64,000 bases of DNA, taken from NCBI GenBank assembly GCA_963837775.1, contig CAWIOX010000033.1, forward strand, positions 62,001 through 126,000. The letters run 5' to 3'. This stretch comes from CAWIOX01 sp963837775 (lineage in GTDB: Bacteria > Pseudomonadota > Gammaproteobacteria > Burkholderiales > Burkholderiaceae_D). Within the stretch, counting starts at the first letter, position 1; the number at the start of each line of letters is the position of its first letter. Under the pieces are notes generated by a model. The model had not been told where the DNA came from and ran no database searches. It worked only from the letters and a program-made list of their open reading frames with translations. The position numbers and the translations under genes were made by a program. Below are positions 1 to 10,085 of this stretch, piece after piece.

Positions 1-258
1 GGTCTGAAAGCGCCGCTGGCTGCATTCTTGCGACTGGCTGAACCGATCCCCTTTGAATCCCCCGACAGCCAGCCTGTAAAACTGTTGATCTTCCTGTTGA
101 TCCCTGATCATGTCACGCAACAGCATCTTGAAACACTGTCGGAAATTGCTGAAATGTTTTCTGACGAAACAATGCGCACACTGCTTGCCACCGACCCGGA
201 TCCGGCTTCTGTGTATGACAGAATCACCTCGTGGCGCCCGAGTCAACACATCAGCTGA
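1..258 (+). CDS. ptsN: PTS IIA-like nitrogen-regulatory protein PtsN, 3' part only
   Basis: The reading frame is open from the first base and encodes the last 85 residues of an EIIA-Ntr-type protein. The end has the family pattern of a beta strand (KLLIFLLIP), then HVTQQHLETLSEIAEMF and a short helical tail. EIIA-Ntr is the phosphoacceptor of the nitrogen phosphotransferase relay; in proteobacteria it modulates potassium transport and KdpD/KdpE signalling, which matters here because a kdp locus lies 27 kb away. The active-site histidine lies upstream of the window. It is followed 54 bp later by hprK, the usual betaproteobacterial order. Identification rests on C-terminal similarity plus context. 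Confidence 0.85.
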   Translation, partial: GLKAPLAAFLRLAEPIPFESPDSQPVKLLIFLLIPDHVTQQHLETLSEIAEMFSDETMRTLLATDPDPASVYDRITSWRPSQHIS

Positions 259-312
259 TGTCCGATTAAAGGCCTGATTGATGAACACCTTCACTGACCT
301 TAAACCACTACC

Positions 313-1251
313 ATGCCTTTATCGACCCCACTGAGTATCCAGCAACTGTATGACGACAACCGCGAATCCCTTGAACTGGGATGGTTTGCCGGCTTCTCAG
401 GCAGTGAACGCCTGATATCGGGCGACGCCGCATCGGCCGCCGATCAGGTCGGGCATCTGAATCTGATCCATCCCGGACGGATACAGGTATTCGGGCATCA
501 GGAAATCGAGTATTACCAAAAGCTCAGGGCACAATCACGCGGCTATCACACGCATGAACTGATGGCAGGCGAACCACCGGCACTGATCATTGCGCAGGGA
601 CTGGAAACGCCAGCCGACATTCTGGCAGCCTGCGACGAAAAAAATATCCCGTTGTTCTCCACCCCATTGCCGGCAGCACAGGTGATCGACTACCTGCGGG
701 TCTATCTGTCGAAAAAACTCGCACAAAGCATCACAATGCATGGTGTATTCATGGATGTGCTTGGCGTTGGCGTGCTGATTACCGGCGAGTCCGGTCTTGG
801 CAAAAGCGAACTGGGGCTGGAATTAATTTCACGCAGCCACGGCCTGGTTGCCGACGATGCGGTCGAGTTCTCGCGCATCGCACCCAACATGATCGAAGGC
901 CGCTGCCCGGCACTGCTGCAGAACCTGCTGGAAGTGCGTGGTCTGGGCCTGCTCGATATCAAGACGATATTTGGCGAGACCGCGGTACGCCGCAAGATGC
1001 GCCTGAAACTGATCGTACATCTGGTTCGCCGCAGCACGCTGGAAGAACATATGGATCGATTGCCATTCGACGCCCAAACCGAAGACGTGCTGGGACTGGC
1101 GGTACGCAAGGTCGTCATTCCGGTTGCTGCGGGCCGCAACATCGCGGTATTGCTGGAAGCTGCAGTACGCAACACCATCCTGCAGTTGCGCGGGATCGAC
1201 ACGTTGCAGGAGTTCATGGAGCGCCAGCGCAGGGCGATGAGCGGCGATTGA
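313..1251 (+). CDS. hprK: HPr kinase/phosphorylase
   Basis: A 312-residue protein of normal family length. HprK phosphorylates HPr on serine and removes the phosphate again, coupling the PTS to energy state. The Walker A motif GESGLGKS lies at residues 158-165. The HprK signature around [14 protein letters not shown] follows near residues 210-225, and a conserved MHGVFMDV segment precedes the P-loop. The start ATG at 313 gives the usual N-terminal domain. It sits between ptsN and rapZ; proteobacterial HprK belongs to a truncated PTS without sugar permeases, so regulation rather than sugar uptake is its likely role. Confidence 0.95.
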   Translation: MPLSTPLSIQQLYDDNRESLELGWFAGFSGSERLISGDAASAADQVGHLNLIHPGRIQVFGHQEIEYYQKLRAQSRGYHTHELMAGEPPALIIAQGLETPADILAACDEKNIPLFSTPLPAAQVIDYLRVYLSKKLAQSITMHGVFMDVLGVGVLITGESGLGKSELGLELISRSHGLVADDAVEFSRIAPNMIEGRCPALLQNLLEVRGLGLLDIKTIFGETAVRRKMRLKLIVHLVRRSTLEEHMDRLPFDAQTEDVLGLAVRKVVIPVAAGRNIAVLLEAAVRNTILQLRGIDTLQEFMERQRRAMSGD

Positions 1252-1308
1252 TCTTGTCAGCTGTAAGTTGAATACATCAGCTCTTGGCTTGCGGTATCAT
1301 TCCTAATT

Positions 1309-2172
1309 ATGCGCATAATTCTCATTACTGGCATCTCCGGCTCCGGCAAATCTGTCGCCTTGAACGTCCTTGAAGACGCTGCTTATTATTGCGTCGACAA
1401 CTTACCGCCTACGCTGTTGCGCAACCTGGTTGCGACCTTGATTGAACAGGGCACTGAAAAAGTTGCCGTCGCGGTGGATGCCCGCAGCGCCAGTTCCCTT
1501 GCCAGTTTGCCGGCCGATATCAGCCAATTGAAGCAGGAAGGTCATGACGTCAAGGTGTTGTTCTTAACCGCCAAAACGGAAGCCCTGATCGCCCGCTTCT
1601 CCGAAACGCGCCGCAGCCACCCGCTATCGCATCATTTCGGCACCCAATCTGCCGATCGGCGCACCCGCACCCTGTCGGAATGCATTACCGAAGAACGGGA
1701 AAAGCTGGTTGCGATAGAAGGTTGCGGCCATGTAATTGACACTTCCGGCATGAGCGCCAGCAAATTGCGCGCCTGGGTTACCGACTTTGTCGAGATCAAG
1801 CATGCGTCATTGACGCTCCTGTTCGAATCGTTCGCCTTCAAGTTCGGTGTCCCGCTGGATGCCGACATGGTGTTTGACGTACGCACTCTGCCCAACCCCT
1901 ATTACAATCTCAACCTGCGCCCCTTGACCGGTATAGATGCGCCTGTCATTGAATTTCTGGACGCCGAACCGGATGCAGTAGACCTGCTCAACGACATCAG
2001 GAGTTTTGTCGAAAAATGGCTGCCTGCATTCAAAAAGAATAACCGCAGCTATCTGACTGTCGCAATAGGTTGCACCGGCGGTCAGCACCGCTCGGTATAT
2101 ATGGTGGAACAGTTGGCGAAATACTTTCAGGCATCGGAACGGGTGGTGCATCGCCACCGTGAATTGAGCTGA
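1309..2172 (+). CDS. rapZ: RNase adapter protein RapZ (YvcJ family nucleotide-binding protein)
   Basis: A 287-residue P-loop protein. Walker A GISGSGKS is at residues 8-15, and the family signature GCTGGQHRSVY begins near residue 254 in the C-terminal domain. In enterobacteria RapZ guides small RNAs to RNase E and senses glucosamine-6-phosphate; in other phyla the family member YvcJ has a less clear role, so the exact function here is inferred. It lies 57 bp after hprK in the same direction, a linkage common in betaproteobacteria, and converges on mutY with only 5 bp between stop codons. Confidence 0.93.
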   Translation: MRIILITGISGSGKSVALNVLEDAAYYCVDNLPPTLLRNLVATLIEQGTEKVAVAVDARSASSLASLPADISQLKQEGHDVKVLFLTAKTEALIARFSETRRSHPLSHHFGTQSADRRTRTLSECITEEREKLVAIEGCGHVIDTSGMSASKLRAWVTDFVEIKHASLTLLFESFAFKFGVPLDADMVFDVRTLPNPYYNLNLRPLTGIDAPVIEFLDAEPDAVDLLNDIRSFVEKWLPAFKKNNRSYLTVAIGCTGGQHRSVYMVEQLAKYFQASERVVHRHRELS

Positions 2173-2177
2173 TCCGT

Positions 2178-3335
2178 CTATCTCAGGCCGGACAACAAAT
2201 CTTCCTGCTGCAATAAGGACAATAGGAGTTTCTTGACCGGTGCCGGCAGCGGCGCATCCGCCAGGCTATCGACTGCATACCAGACATGGTTCGACTGGGC
2301 AGCCATCTCCAGCCGATACGCCAACGTGACCTGGTACGGGGCTATATGCAGCTTGAAATGGGTGAATCCATGTGAAAAAGGCTGCAAACGCACGCAAGAT
2401 GCAATACTGCCAAACGGCATTACCGTCCGTGCAAGCGCATGCTCGGATACCGCTTCATGCTGCCCGCCAGCCACACTGACGCTACGGTGACCATCGACTT
2501 CAGGCAAAGACAGCAAGCCGCCCCATATGCCGGAATCCGGCCGCTGCTGCAGCAATACCTGCTTGCGATCGGTGATGACCAGCATCACCGCATGTTTTTC
2601 AGGGACGGTTTTCTTCGGCTTCCTGACAGGCAACTCCTGCACCCGGTCACTGGCATGCGCCACGCAACGCGACAGCAAGGGGCAGCCCATGCAGTTTGGC
2701 TTGCTGCGCGTACATAAGGTTGCGCCCAAATCCATCAAACCCTGGGTATAGGCCTCCACGCCCTGCGCCGGCAACAGCGCCTGCGCCCTTTGCCACAACA
2801 GGTCTTCGACCGGCTTGGCGCCGGGATAAGCATCCACCCCGAATACCCTTGCAAACACGCGCTTGACATTGCCGTCAAGAATTGCGGCACGCGTGCCATA
2901 GGCAAAAGCGCTTATCGCCGCCGCTGTCGAACGTCCGATGCCGGGCAAGTCCGCCAACAGCGCCGGATCGCGCGGAAACTGGCCGCCATATTCGGCCACC
3001 ACACGCTGCGCGCATTGATGCAGATTACGGGCGCGGGTGTAATAACCCAGGCCGCTCCAGTGCGCCATTACCGCCTCCACAGGTGCCTGCGCGAGTGCAA
3101 ATACATCTGGAAAACGCAGCAAAAACCGCTGGTAATACGGGATCACCGCTGCCACCTGGGTCTGCTGCAGCATGATTTCGGAAAGCCAGATACGATAGGC
3201 ATCGCGCGTATTTTGCCAGGGAAGCGCATGCCGGCCGTGCTGTTTTTGCCATCCGATAACCGCCTCGGAAAAGCCAGGATCGATGTAATCTGCCAGCTCT
3301 TCGGTAACTACCTGGCGCTCAATAACACGCTTCAT
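2178..3335 (-). CDS. mutY: A/G-specific adenine DNA glycosylase MutY
   Basis: A 385-residue protein that removes adenine mispaired with 8-oxoguanine. Visible features are the catalytic glutamate in SEIMLQQTQV, the helix-hairpin-helix LADLPGIGRST, the catalytic aspartate in AAILDGNVKRV, and the four-cysteine iron-sulfur loop CTRSKPNCMGCPLLSRC (C-x6-C-x2-C-x5-C). A C-terminal NUDIX-like domain for 8-oxoguanine recognition follows. The ATG directly abuts the stop codon of the dynamin-like GTPase gene (stop 3336-3338, start 3333-3335), so the two are almost certainly co-transcribed and perhaps translationally coupled. The upstream neighbour in the same direction is mutM. Confidence 0.95.
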   Translation of the reverse strand: MKRVIERQVVTEELADYIDPGFSEAVIGWQKQHGRHALPWQNTRDAYRIWLSEIMLQQTQVAAVIPYYQRFLLRFPDVFALAQAPVEAVMAHWSGLGYYTRARNLHQCAQRVVAEYGGQFPRDPALLADLPGIGRSTAAAISAFAYGTRAAILDGNVKRVFARVFGVDAYPGAKPVEDLLWQRAQALLPAQGVEAYTQGLMDLGATLCTRSKPNCMGCPLLSRCVAHASDRVQELPVRKPKKTVPEKHAVMLVITDRKQVLLQQRPDSGIWGGLLSLPEVDGHRSVSVAGGQHEAVSEHALARTVMPFGSIASCVRLQPFSHGFTHFKLHIAPYQVTLAYRLEMAAQSNHVWYAVDSLADAPLPAPVKKLLLSLLQQEDLLSGLR

Positions 3336-5276
3336 TCAGGATGACGCTTTTGCTTGCATCAAATCTGCTCCGATCGCCTTGCCCAAGTCGGCATCCAGCA
3401 TGAGCAATTTATTTTTCTGTCCCTGCAATTCCAGTTGCACGTTTTCAATCGCAAGAATTTTTTCTTCAAGGCTGTCGGTCGCCAGATGAATTCGCTGCAT
3501 CGATTGCATGCGCCGCTTCAACTGCCCTTTATGCTCACGAATTTGCGCTTCAAGCGGCGACATGATGACCTTCAGCCAGGCCTCCACATCGCGATTTGCC
3601 TGCAGAAAGCTGTGCTTCACACGGGAGGCAATCGAATCAAAAAACTTCTGCATCAGGACCACCTGCGGTGTCGTCATGATCGCTGCTGTACCAAACTGCT
3701 TTTGATAGATGCCCTCGATTATCTCGATTTCATACAGGTATTTATCCAGCGTGAAAGGCATCGGAGTGGAAACTGCTAGTCCATGTTCGGTCGAGAATTT
3801 ACGGTACATCACCGTCATCATTTCGGCGAGCTCATCGGTTTTTTTCCCGGACAGCGACAGATGCTGCTTGATTTTAGTGAAAAACACCTTGACCGCCTGA
3901 CGCAGGCCGGTAGAAAAATTACTCTTCTCCATCGCATCGCGTGTCATGTTGATATCATTTTTCAGGATATCCATGCCCAGACTGGTGAAGACCTCCATCG
4001 ATAAGCGGGTAAACACCGAGCGCGTACCCTGCAGCTTCAACAGGCTGCCATCGAATTCCACTTTTTCCAAGTCAAGCCGGCTGATCATGTGTTCGATGAT
4101 TTTCTGGTTCTTGCCGCGCAAGCTCTTCAGCTCGAACAACTGATCGGCCACATTGCGCATGCGCGTAGCCAGCAGCGATTGACTGGAGCCGATCAGCGCC
4201 TGCATGTCGGACGTCAACTGGGCCCGGATGATCTGCTGCTTGGCTGGGATAAGTTCATTGGACAGCGCATTTTCCAGCGCCGGCAGGCGGCTTTTCGCTA
4301 ACAGCGCCGCATCATGATTGATTTTTCCTACCAAGCCCTTTTGCGCCGACACCGGAAACACCTGCTTGTCGGACAATTCCAGCATCTGCGCGACACTGGC
4401 GACCTGATGCTCGATTTGCTGTTCAACCTCGGCCGGCGTACGCAACTCATCCCACATGCTGTCGATCTTATTGAGTACCACCATGCGACCCGCTCCATGG
4501 CCGATATGGTTACGCCAGACATCGATATCGCTTTTGGTGACACCGGTATCGGCCGCCAGCACGAACAACACCGCATGGGCATTAGGAATCAGGTTCAGGG
4601 TCAGTTCCGGCTCAGTGCCGATCGCATTCAGGCCCGGCGTATCGACAATGATCAGGCCCTCTTTCAACAGAGGATGCGGGAAGTTGACGATCGCATGGCG
4701 CCAGCGAGAAATCTCGACTGTACCCTGATCATCGACGGTCAGCGCCGCATCCGGATCGGCCTCGTCATACAGGCCGTAGGTTTTCGCCTCTTCGAGTGGC
4801 ACCCGCTTGGTCAGGCTGACCTGCTTGAAGGCTTCCAGCATGCCATCCCCAGAGGCAGTATCCAGCGGCAATACGGTCCAGACATGCCCCTGCCCCTTGA
4901 AGTCGCTGGTGGAAAGCGCCTGGGCCCGTGTTTCAATCGGCAACAGACGGATCGATGGCGGCAAGGTTTCGTCATATAACAATTCAGTCGGGCACATCGT
5001 GGTGCGGCCGGCTGAAGACGGCAGGATGCGCTGCCCGTAGTCTGCGAAAAAAATCGCATTGATCAGCTCCGACTTACCGCGGGAAAACTCGGCGACAAAG
5101 GCAATCGACAGCTTGTCGTCTGCCAGACGACCGAGTATGCGCGCCAATCGTTGCTCCACAGAGGCATCCGATAATGATTGCGTGGCGCCGACCCACGTAC
5201 GATAACGCTCCAGCGCCGCCACCACGCCGCTGCGCCAGTCGCTATAAGCCTGGAATTTTTGGATCAGATCACTCAT
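3336..5276 (-). CDS. dynamin-family large GTPase
   Basis: A 646-residue protein with a dynamin-type GTPase domain. The G1 loop AEFSRGKS is at residues 62-69 and departs from the usual GxxxxGKS by starting with alanine. The G2 threonines lie near residue 92, the G3 motif DTPG at 212-215 and the G4 motif NKID at 269-272. The second half is rich in heptad-like helix, ending in a coiled coil at about 580-640; no clear transmembrane segment is seen. Bacterial dynamin-like proteins remodel membranes, but the substrate of this branch is not known to me. It lies between mutM and mutY on one strand and abuts mutY without a gap. A link to oxidative-damage repair is only suggested by position. Confidence 0.8.
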   Translation of the reverse strand: MSDLIQKFQAYSDWRSGVVAALERYRTWVGATQSLSDASVEQRLARILGRLADDKLSIAFVAEFSRGKSELINAIFFADYGQRILPSSAGRTTMCPTELLYDETLPPSIRLLPIETRAQALSTSDFKGQGHVWTVLPLDTASGDGMLEAFKQVSLTKRVPLEEAKTYGLYDEADPDAALTVDDQGTVEISRWRHAIVNFPHPLLKEGLIIVDTPGLNAIGTEPELTLNLIPNAHAVLFVLAADTGVTKSDIDVWRNHIGHGAGRMVVLNKIDSMWDELRTPAEVEQQIEHQVASVAQMLELSDKQVFPVSAQKGLVGKINHDAALLAKSRLPALENALSNELIPAKQQIIRAQLTSDMQALIGSSQSLLATRMRNVADQLFELKSLRGKNQKIIEHMISRLDLEKVEFDGSLLKLQGTRSVFTRLSMEVFTSLGMDILKNDINMTRDAMEKSNFSTGLRQAVKVFFTKIKQHLSLSGKKTDELAEMMTVMYRKFSTEHGLAVSTPMPFTLDKYLYEIEIIEGIYQKQFGTAAIMTTPQVVLMQKFFDSIASRVKHSFLQANRDVEAWLKVIMSPLEAQIREHKGQLKRRMQSMQRIHLATDSLEEKILAIENVQLELQGQKNKLLMLDADLGKAIGADLMQAKASS

Positions 5277-5391
5277 ATTGTCCCCAATTCATCTTTCCCT
5301 TATCCCTCAGAGGATGCGTCAAAATGCTGCGAACTGCCTCATTCCCCACTGAGACAGGAAGCCGCTGTCGCTTTTGAAATAAGCCCCAGGC

Positions 5392-6213
5392 TCATTTTTG
5401 GCAACCAACGCAATAAAACGTCGAGCGCTGGCCCTGTTTGATCTGACGCACCGCAGCCCCGCAGACGCGGCAAGGTTCGCCAGACCGATCATAGACGAAA
5501 TAGGACTGCTGGAAATAGCCGGATTGCCCATCAGCACCGATAAAATCGCGCAGGGTACTGCCGCCCTGCTCGATTGCCGCCGCCAGAATGACGCGAATGG
5601 CCGCCGCCAGTTTCTCGTAACGGGCAAGACTGATGCGCTTTGCGGGTGTTTTCGGATTGATGCCGGCACGAAACAAACTCTCCGACGCATAAATATTGCC
5701 GACACCGACCACAATGTCGCCTGCCAACAACACTTGCTTGATTGCAGCACTACGCTGGCGCGTTTGCCGATACAGGGTTTGCGCCGAAAACTGCTCGCCC
5801 AGTGGCTCCACACCCAGACCGCGCAGCAGTACATGCTCATCCACAGCCCCTCCCTCACAGCCATGCCAGAGCACCGCGCCGAAACGGCGCGGATCGGTCA
5901 TGCGCATCAGGCGGGATCCCAGCACCAGATCGAAGTGATCGTGTTTTTGCGGCGCGCTGTCCAGCGGCAGGATCCGTAAATGACCGGACATACCCAAATG
6001 AATGATCAGCGTGCCATGATCGAACAGGATCAGCAGATATTTCCCGCGCCGTCCGGTGCCGCGCACGGTACGCCCCGACAACAAGGCCGGCAAGTCGGGC
6101 GGAAATGGCCAGCGCAGGCCGCTGCGGCGCAATACAACCGCGCTGACAACATGATTTTCAAGGTAAGGCGCGACACCGCGCCGGGTAACTTCAACTTCTG
6201 GCAATTCTGGCAT
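5392..6213 (-). CDS. mutM: formamidopyrimidine-DNA glycosylase (8-oxoguanine glycosylase) MutM/Fpg
   Basis: A 273-residue protein starting MPELPEVEV, the invariant N-terminus in which Pro2 is the catalytic nucleophile and Glu3 the acid. The C-terminus carries the zinc finger C-x2-C-x16-C-x2-C (from CRVCG to YCVGCQK). It excises 8-oxoguanine and opened purines and works with MutY against oxidative damage. It is transcribed away from the TPR lipoprotein gene with only 39 bp between start codons, so the two share a divergent promoter region. The dynamin-like GTPase and mutY follow downstream on the same strand. Confidence 0.96.
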   Translation of the reverse strand: MPELPEVEVTRRGVAPYLENHVVSAVVLRRSGLRWPFPPDLPALLSGRTVRGTGRRGKYLLILFDHGTLIIHLGMSGHLRILPLDSAPQKHDHFDLVLGSRLMRMTDPRRFGAVLWHGCEGGAVDEHVLLRGLGVEPLGEQFSAQTLYRQTRQRSAAIKQVLLAGDIVVGVGNIYASESLFRAGINPKTPAKRISLARYEKLAAAIRVILAAAIEQGGSTLRDFIGADGQSGYFQQSYFVYDRSGEPCRVCGAAVRQIKQGQRSTFYCVGCQK

Positions 6214-6252
6214 GGCTAAAGACGATCAGCAGATGATCAAAAATAAAACAGG

Positions 6253-8163
6253 ATGAATCAAGCAATCACGATGAGCACCCAGGCACCACATAGTGCACCG
6301 GTTGGGCGTAAAATTAGAAAAATTGCCGCCTTGTCAGGAATTCCATTGAAAAACGCCATCGTCATTGTAACCCTCTCGGCCATGCTCTCGGCGTGCGCGT
6401 CATTCCAGCCAGGGACTACCGTCGTGGAGGACACCACAAGCAGCGCAGCTGATTCCACCAATAACAGCACACCGGCGCAAGGCATGAGTCCGCATCACGC
6501 AGCGCCAGCGAATGCCCAGCATGCGGAGGCCGCATTACCATCACTGGAACTGACGCCCGAAATTCTATTCAAGCTGCTGAGTGCGGAAACCGCTTACCAG
6601 CGCGGCCAATGGCAAGCCGCCTACATCACGACGCTGGGTGTTGCACAGCAAACCCGCGATCCGCGCATCGCCCGCCGCGCAGTCGAAATGGCGATGAACG
6701 CAAAACAGGCTGGCGAAGCCCTCGCAGCCATCCGCCTGTGGCGCGAATTGGCTCCGGACTCGGAAGAAGCCAATCAGTACTTCCTTGGTTTCATTATCGT
6801 CAGTGACAAGCTGAGCGAAGCACAGCCGATTTTTGCGAAACGACTGAAAGAAACCGGCAAGCAGGAACGCGGCGCACTGATATCCCAGATTCAGCGCATT
6901 CTGGCACGTGCCAAGGACAAGTCTGCGGCATTTTCGATGCTGGACGAACTGCTGGCGCCTTACCGGACCGCCCCGGAAGCAACACTGGCGCTGGCTCAGG
7001 CCGCGTTCGCCAACGGTGATACGGTGCGCGCCGGCACTGAAGCACGCGCCGCACTGGACGCCAGGCCGGACTCTGAACTGGCGGCACTGACGCTGGCGCA
7101 GGTAACGCCGGACCCAATCGAAGCCGCTGCCGGTCTGGCACGGTTTCTCAGTACCCATCCGGACTCGCGCGAAGTGCGCATTGCCTATGCCCGTATGCTG
7201 CTCGAACAAAAACAATTCAACGCTGCCCGCAGCGAGTTCGAAACCTTGCTGAAAGCGCAGCCAAACGACCCCGGCGCCCTGTACGCACTCGGCATCCTGG
7301 GCGTACAGGCGAACGACCCGACTAGCGCAGAACGCTACCTGAGCGCTTATGTCGAGGTATTGAAAGCCAAACCGGGTGAGCAACGCGACCCGGCCCAGGC
7401 GCTGCTGATCCTGGCCCAGATCGCAGAAGAGCAAAAAAACAATGGTGCCGCACTGCGCTGGCTGGAGAAGATAGAACCGGCAGAAACCCAGAATGCCGCC
7501 TATTTCACTGCCTTGCTGAAACGGGCGCAGATCACCGCCAGACTCGGCGATCTGCCGGGTGCACGCAAATTGCTCGACGATTTCAGCGCTGAAAATGACG
7601 CAGAACAAGTGCAGATCATTCAAGCCAAGGCCCAAATCCTGCGCGATGCCAAGCTGTCACATGAAGCATTCGCCTTGCTGGGCAGGGAGTTGAAACGCTT
7701 CCCTGACAACACTGATTTGCTGTATGACTACGCGATGGCAGCCGAAAAAATCGGTGATCTGAAAAGCATGGAACGCTCACTGCGCCGCATCATCACGCTC
7801 ACCCCGGAGAAACAACACGCTTACAATGCACTCGGCTATTCTCTTGCAGAACGCAATATACGCCTGCGCGAAGCCCACAGCCTGATCGAAAAAGCCTTGA
7901 AAATCACGCCCGAAGACCCGTTCATTATCGACAGCATGGGCTGGGTCCAGTTTCGCCAGGGAAAACTGACAGAAGCGGAAGAATTGCTCAGGCGCGCCTA
8001 CGGCATCCGTGCCGACCCGGAAATCGCGATGCATCTGGGTGAAGTACTCTGGGCCAGCGGACGCAAGAGCGAGGCGCTGCAATTATGGCGCGATGCACAA
8101 GCCCTGGATCCGCAAAATGAGGCGCTGAAAAGTACCCTGCAAAGACTCAAAGTAAGCCCGTGA
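6253..8163 (+). CDS. tetratricopeptide-repeat lipoprotein
   Basis: A 636-residue predicted outer-membrane or periplasmic lipoprotein. A hydrophobic stretch at residues 33-47 ends in the lipobox LSAC, with Cys48 as the lipidation site; the n-region is long. The rest is alpha-helical with many TPR-like units, clearest at about 320-400 (ALYALGILGVQ) and 500-620 (AYNALGYSLAERN, IDSMGWVQFRQGK). Such proteins next to lolB and ispE are common in betaproteobacteria, but no specific partner is established. A short direct repeat (CTCCGGATG twice, 8165-8173 and 8179-8187) follows the stop codon. Confidence 0.8.
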   Translation: MNQAITMSTQAPHSAPVGRKIRKIAALSGIPLKNAIVIVTLSAMLSACASFQPGTTVVEDTTSSAADSTNNSTPAQGMSPHHAAPANAQHAEAALPSLELTPEILFKLLSAETAYQRGQWQAAYITTLGVAQQTRDPRIARRAVEMAMNAKQAGEALAAIRLWRELAPDSEEANQYFLGFIIVSDKLSEAQPIFAKRLKETGKQERGALISQIQRILARAKDKSAAFSMLDELLAPYRTAPEATLALAQAAFANGDTVRAGTEARAALDARPDSELAALTLAQVTPDPIEAAAGLARFLSTHPDSREVRIAYARMLLEQKQFNAARSEFETLLKAQPNDPGALYALGILGVQANDPTSAERYLSAYVEVLKAKPGEQRDPAQALLILAQIAEEQKNNGAALRWLEKIEPAETQNAAYFTALLKRAQITARLGDLPGARKLLDDFSAENDAEQVQIIQAKAQILRDAKLSHEAFALLGRELKRFPDNTDLLYDYAMAAEKIGDLKSMERSLRRIITLTPEKQHAYNALGYSLAERNIRLREAHSLIEKALKITPEDPFIIDSMGWVQFRQGKLTEAEELLRRAYGIRADPEIAMHLGEVLWASGRKSEALQLWRDAQALDPQNEALKSTLQRLKVSP

Positions 8164-8187
8164 ACTCCGGATGCAGCGCTCCGGATG

Positions 8188-8264
8188 AAATATATACTCC
8201 GCCCTGTATTTTTAATGTTGTCCTATGAATGCGCGGGAAATGCCACTTTTTAAGATATACCCCA
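8188..8264 (+). repeat. dispersed intergenic repeat, copy G (overlaps lolB start)
   Basis: This is one member of a family of about 75 bp found eight times in the window. It runs from ATATACTCC through GTATTTTTAA and GCGGGAAATGCCA to ATACCCC and matches copy C at 60074-60149 almost base for base in the conserved blocks. It is placed so that its second half supplies the start codon and first codons of lolB. Confidence 0.75.
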
Positions 8265-8920
8265 TCAAATCCATCAATTTAAAGGGCTGGCTCGGGAACT
8301 GGCTTGGCGCTCTGCTGTGCCTGCTGGCCTGGCCGCTGCTGCTCAGTGGCTGCGCAGTCACGCCAGCGGCTAATTCGATCGCGCAAGGCGCAACGCAATC
8401 GGTGCCGATGCGCAGCTATCACGACAGCATCGATATCAGCGGACGGCTATCCGTGCGCTACCAGCAAAATGGTCGCGACGCAGCGCTGCACGGCAGTTTC
8501 ACCTGGGTCCAGACTCCCGGACAAGCCATCCTCACCCTGCTCTCGCCGCTCGGGCAAACGCTGGCCATCATTGAAGTCCGGCCCGATGGCGCGCTGCTGA
8601 CGCAAGCCGGGCAGGCGCCACGCAGTGCAGCCGACGTCGACACGCTGACCGCCGACGCCCTCGGCTGGCCGCTGCCTGTATCCGGCCTGCGCCACTGGCT
8701 GCAAGGCTACGCCGGCAATGATCACCAACGCCCGGTCGCCAGCGGCGGAACCGACCCCGTACTGACAGCCGACGGCTGGCGCATCCTCTATCCGGCCTGG
8801 CAGGCAGGTGAGTTGCAGGCAAATGATATACACCCGAAACGCATCGACCTTGAACGCAGTACCGTGCAGGCCGGCGATATTGCGATTCGCATCGTGCTCG
8901 ACAACTGGCAACCGCGCTGA
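8225..8920 (+). CDS. lolB: outer-membrane lipoprotein receptor LolB
   Basis: A 231-residue protein (226 if translation starts at the second ATG, 8240). The signal peptide ends in the lipobox LSGC, with Cys43 as the lipidated residue. The mature part follows the LolB pattern: an [25 protein letters not shown] opening beta strand, then FTW and [14 protein letters not shown] strands. LolB accepts lipoproteins from LolA at the outer membrane. The first 14 codons derive from dispersed repeat copy G, making the n-region unusually long; neither ATG has a strong ribosome-binding site. ispE follows 121 bp downstream. Confidence 0.9.
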   Translation: MNAREMPLFKIYPIKSINLKGWLGNWLGALLCLLAWPLLLSGCAVTPAANSIAQGATQSVPMRSYHDSIDISGRLSVRYQQNGRDAALHGSFTWVQTPGQAILTLLSPLGQTLAIIEVRPDGALLTQAGQAPRSAADVDTLTADALGWPLPVSGLRHWLQGYAGNDHQRPVASGGTDPVLTADGWRILYPAWQAGELQANDIHPKRIDLERSTVQAGDIAIRIVLDNWQPR

Positions 8921-9041
8921 ACTTGCGACGAATTCGCCAGGCGCAATAAAAACCGGCAACAGAGTGCACAGAGAGATTTGCCAGGCTTTGTCCGCGCACT
9001 CTGCCGCTACAACTTTCAATCCTCCTTGCTTAAGCCCCCCA

Positions 9042-9914
9042 ATGCAGCACATCCTCAGAGACTGTCCGGCACCCGCCAAACTCAACCTGTTCCTGCACGT
9101 CACCGGGCGCCGTCCGGACGGCTACCATCTGCTGCAAAGCGTATTCCAGCTGATTGATTTCGGCGATACGCTGCACTTTGAGTTACGCGATGATGATGCG
9201 ATTTGCCGCACCACGGCACTGGAAGGCGTGCCGCAAGAGTCCGACCTGATCGTGCGCGCCGCACGCCTGCTGCAAGCCCGCGCAGCCAAAACCAGCGGCA
9301 AAGCGCTGCCGGGTGTGGATATCGCGATTGACAAGCGCCTGCCGATGGGCGGCGGACTGGGCGGCGGTTCATCGGATGCCGCCACCACACTGATGGCGCT
9401 CAATCATCTGTGGCAAACCGGCCTGAGCCGCAGCGAACTGATGGCACTCGGACTGCAATTGGGTGCGGATGTGCCTTTTTTCCTGTTTGGACAAAACGCG
9501 TTCGTGCAAGGCATCGGCGAGGCGCTGACGCCGGTCGCCACCCCGCAAGGCTGGTATATCGTCATCAAACCGAATGTATCGATCCCGACCGCCGCAATAT
9601 TTTCCGCAAAAGAATTGACAAGGGACACAAAGCTCGTCAAAATATCGAACTTTTCCAGAGCACCAAAAAGCTTTGGCAGAAATGATTTGCAAGCAGTTGC
9701 GATCAAATTATTTCCGGAAGTTTTTGAAGTCATAAGCTGGCTAAAAATTTACGGAGATGCTAGAATGACTGGCTCAGGTGCTTGTGTGTTCTGTTTTTTC
9801 GAGGAAGAGCAGCAAGCGGACGCGGTACTGAATATCGTACCGGCGCACTGGAAAGCATGGAAAGCAAAATCGATCGAGAAACATCCTCTAGCGGATTTGA
9901 TCGGCGAGAAGTAA
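9042..9914 (+). CDS. ispE: 4-diphosphocytidyl-2-C-methyl-D-erythritol kinase
   Basis: A 290-residue GHMP-superfamily kinase of the MEP isoprenoid pathway; it phosphorylates the 2-hydroxyl of CDP-methylerythritol. The start was placed at ATG 9042 because the conserved N-terminus ([20 protein letters not shown]) begins just after it; the frame is open further upstream but overlaps lolB. The GHMP ATP-binding loop [14 protein letters not shown] is near residues 101-114, and the C-terminal MTGSGACVF motif is present. It lies between lolB and tRNA-Gln, the standard betaproteobacterial order. Confidence 0.95.
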   Translation: MQHILRDCPAPAKLNLFLHVTGRRPDGYHLLQSVFQLIDFGDTLHFELRDDDAICRTTALEGVPQESDLIVRAARLLQARAAKTSGKALPGVDIAIDKRLPMGGGLGGGSSDAATTLMALNHLWQTGLSRSELMALGLQLGADVPFFLFGQNAFVQGIGEALTPVATPQGWYIVIKPNVSIPTAAIFSAKELTRDTKLVKISNFSRAPKSFGRNDLQAVAIKLFPEVFEVISWLKIYGDARMTGSGACVFCFFEEEQQADAVLNIVPAHWKAWKAKSIEKHPLADLIGEK

Positions 9915-9975
9915 AAGAATTCGTTTTGTGTTATTGGTTTTTTTGAAGCTAGTAACGCAAGACAAAAAGTTGCGT

Positions 9976-10052
9976 AGGGGAATCGCCAAGCCGGTTAAGG
10001 CACTGGATTTTGATTCCAGCATTCGAAGGTTCGAATCCTTCTTCCCCTGCCA
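9976..10052 (+). tRNA. tRNA-Gln (anticodon UUG)
   Basis: A 77-nt cloverleaf. The acceptor arm AGGGGAA (9976-9982) pairs with TTCCCCT (10042-10048), followed by discriminator G and an encoded CCA (10050-10052). The anticodon stem CTGGA/TCCAG encloses loop TTTTGAT with anticodon TTG at 10010-10012. The T-arm contains GGTTCGAATCC. It lies between ispE and prs, where betaproteobacteria normally carry tRNA-Gln. Confidence 0.97.
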
Positions 10053-10085
10053 TTAAGTCACGCAAAACAATACGCGGATAGTATA

